Source of the DNA: JAAXXJ01 sp964412455
Lineage (GTDB): Bacteria; Nitrospirota; UBA9217
Direction: 5' to 3'
DNA: 6,514 nt
NCBI GenBank assembly: GCA_964412455.1
Contig: CAYPOT010000141.1
Location: 1-6,514 of the forward strand
Made by a program: the position numbers and the translations under genes. Under the pieces are notes generated by a model. The model saw nothing but the letters and a program-made list of their open reading frames with translations. It made no database searches and was not told the origin of the DNA. This document shows, piece by piece, positions 5,372 through 6,514 of the stretch; the first letter of the stretch is position 1; each line of letters starts with the position of its first letter.

Positions 5372-5693
5372 AAGCTGTACAAACCAAATACCGAGAAAGG
5401 CCAAGATTCGTCCGCAGATTACGCAGATTTAAAAAAGACCTTCCTGACTTGTGTTTTAAAGACTATTACAAATGCATTAAATATTGTGTCATTGCGAGAA
5501 GAATGCGACGAAGCAATCTGTTACTTTACAACGAGATTGCCGCGCTCCCTTCGATTGCTCGCAAAGACAACATAACAAAACTTTATGCGTTTAAATTAAA
5601 TCTGTGTAATCTGCGAAATCTGTGGATAAAATTTTTCCGAGCCTTTGTTTCTGTGGTCTTGTCCTGCCTTTTCAATTTTATTACGAATGAACC
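5351..5693. repeat. 343-bp foldback element, copy B (inverted relative to copy A)
   Basis: Read on the minus strand from 5693, this follows copy A (2381-2600) from GGTTCATTCG to ATACGAAAG with scattered substitutions. That includes the outer inverted ends, the AAAGGCT region and the 9-nt CAGATT units. One arm (5412-5431) has two units where copy A has three. The central loop is enlarged by about 130 bp, which contains a different palindromic element (5484-5570). Its outer end lies 8 bp past the gltX stop; its inner end abuts the 113-residue gene. It fills nearly all of the 5335-5701 gap. Confidence 0.85.
5484..5570. repeat. 87-bp palindromic element nested in copy B (CATTGCGAG...GCAATCT type)
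   Basis: The left arm (5484-5519) reads TTGTGTCATTGCGAG...GACGAAGCAATCT. The right arm (5534-5570) in reverse reads TTGTCTTTGCGAG...GCGCGGCAATCT. The arms match imperfectly around a 14-nt spacer. GTCATTGCGAGG...AGCAATCT elements are common dispersed palindromes in many bacterial genomes. Its position in the loop of copy B indicates a later insertion. Confidence 0.8.
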
Positions 5694-5701
5694 AATCTTT
5701 T

Positions 5702-6514
5702 CTATTTGCCGATCATCCCCACCGCTGCCTCGATCCGCCTGATGACCCTGTCCCTGCCCATCACTTCGATGACATCATAGATGCCGGGGCTGACGGTCCC
5801 GCCGGTCAGGGCTACGCGCACCGGCTGGGCAAGCTTGCCGAGCTTGATTCCTTTGGCGGTCACGAGATCGTTGAAGGCCTTCTCGATAGCGTCATGAGCG
5901 AAAGGTTCGAGCGCCTTGAGCGTTCCCGCCAGTTCGGTCAGGAGCGGCGCAACGTCCGGCGTAAGATGCTTTGTCTTCGCTTTTTCGTCCATGGTGATGT
6001 CATCTATGATGAAGGGGATGGCCCCGGTCTTCATCTCTACCAGCGTGTGGCTTCGCTCCGTAAGGATCTTCACGAGCTTTAACATCCATGCAGCATCGGG
6101 TTCCTTGCCTTCCGTGATGACGCCGTCCTTCTTCAAAAGATCGAGGACCAGTCCGGCGAGCCTGCCGTGGTCGGCCTGCTGAATGTAGTGATGGTTCAAC
6201 CAGATGAGCTTCTCAGGATTGAACACGGCCGGCGCTTTCCCGATATTGTCGAGGGTGAATTTTTCGATCAGTTCCGCGATCGGGAAAACCTCCTGGTCGC
6301 CGTGCGACCAGCCGAGCCGGGCGAGGTAATTGACGAGCGCTTCGGGAAGATAGCCGAGGTCGATATACTCGGTGACCGCTGTGGCGCCATGGCGCTTCGA
6401 CAGTTTCGCCTTGTCCGAGCCCAGGATCATGGGCAGGTGCGCGAACTGGGGCGGCTCGAAGCCGAACGCCCGGTAGATCTGCTGGCAGTACTGCCTCGCG
6501 GTTTTCTCGACGAT
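5702..6514 (-). CDS. gltX: Glutamyl-tRNA synthetase, C-terminal portion (gene enters from right edge)
   Basis: GltX charges tRNA-Glu (and in some bacteria tRNA-Gln) with glutamate in the cytoplasm. The visible 270 residues start within the catalytic domain. The frame stays open to the window edge, so the ATG at 6430 is internal, not a start. Signatures are RAFGFEPPQFAHLPMIL-GSDKAKLSKRHGA (KLSKR is the class I KMSKS loop), EYIDLGYLPEALVNYLARLGWSHGD, then FTLDNIGKAPAVFNPEKLIWLNHHYI, which leads into the helical anticodon-binding domain. The C-terminus GKLAQPVRVALTGGTVSPGIYDVIEVMGRDRVIRRIEAAV is typical. The HIGH motif and roughly 200 N-terminal residues lie outside. Stop is TAG. Whether it is discriminating for Glu cannot be judged from this part. 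Copy B of the foldback repeat begins 8 bp downstream and may act as a 3' stem-loop. Confidence 0.96.
   Translation of the reverse strand: MVEKTARQYCQQIYRAFGFEPPQFAHLPMILGSDKAKLSKRHGATAVTEYIDLGYLPEALVNYLARLGWSHGDQEVFPIAELIEKFTLDNIGKAPAVFNPEKLIWLNHHYIQQADHGRLAGLVLDLLKKDGVITEGKEPDAAWMLKLVKILTERSHTLVEMKTGAIPFIIDDITMDEKAKTKHLTPDVAPLLTELAGTLKALEPFAHDAIEKAFNDLVTAKGIKLGKLAQPVRVALTGGTVSPGIYDVIEVMGRDRVIRRIEAAVGMIGK

Noticed and set aside
5365..5742. 125-residue plus-strand frame across copy B
   Set aside because: It lies almost wholly within the foldback repeat and the nested element, runs into the gltX end, and has low-complexity composition.
6428..6430. ATG as the start of gltX
   Set aside because: The frame stays open to the window edge, and the 28 upstream codons read as typical GltX sequence (FGFEPPQFAHLP), so this Met is internal.

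Overview
The window is about 6.5 kb of bacterial chromosome. All eight recognisable genes lie on the minus strand, so transcription runs right to left. No gene is strictly diagnostic of a phylum. GC-rich coding sequence (glutamyl-tRNA synthetase, PdxA, AI-2E-family permease, LOG-family protein), together with AT-rich gaps full of foldback repeats of the ACGCAGATT, GCCACGAAG and CATTGCGAG kinds, suggests a Desulfobacterota or Nitrospirota-type genome. That placement is inference.

In transcription order the genes are: gltX (3' two-thirds, entering from the right edge); a 113-residue protein of no recognised family; a 268-residue methyltransferase-like conserved protein; a 158-residue DUF402 protein; a 91-residue S4-domain protein resembling RqcP/Hsp15; pdxA; an AI-2E-family membrane protein translationally coupled to pdxA by a TTGA overlap; and the first 18 codons of a LOG/TIGR00730-type gene running off the left edge. 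pdxA and the permease form one operon, possibly with the LOG gene. The block between pdxA and gltX looks like separate short transcription units.

The distinctive content is in the gaps. All but the 54-bp gap upstream of the S4 gene carry at least one foldback element of roughly 90-340 bp with inverted arms. In several the arms are built from degenerate 9-10-nt tandem units. Two copies of one 220-bp family (2381-2600, and 5351-5693 in reverse orientation) bracket the four-gene block. The right copy carries a different palindromic element nested in its central loop.

A second theme is translation initiation. The only strong Shine-Dalgarno sequence is at the operon-internal permease start. Three genes in the bracketed block (113-residue protein, DUF402 protein, S4 protein) have a sigma70-like -10 hexamer 4-7 nt before the start codon, which would give leaderless mRNAs. 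For the 113-residue gene the predicted -35 lies within the end of the flanking repeat.

No tRNA, rRNA, CRISPR array, transposase gene or riboswitch was recognised. The two stretches over 300 bp without a gene (2353-2883 and 5335-5701) are almost wholly repeat elements.
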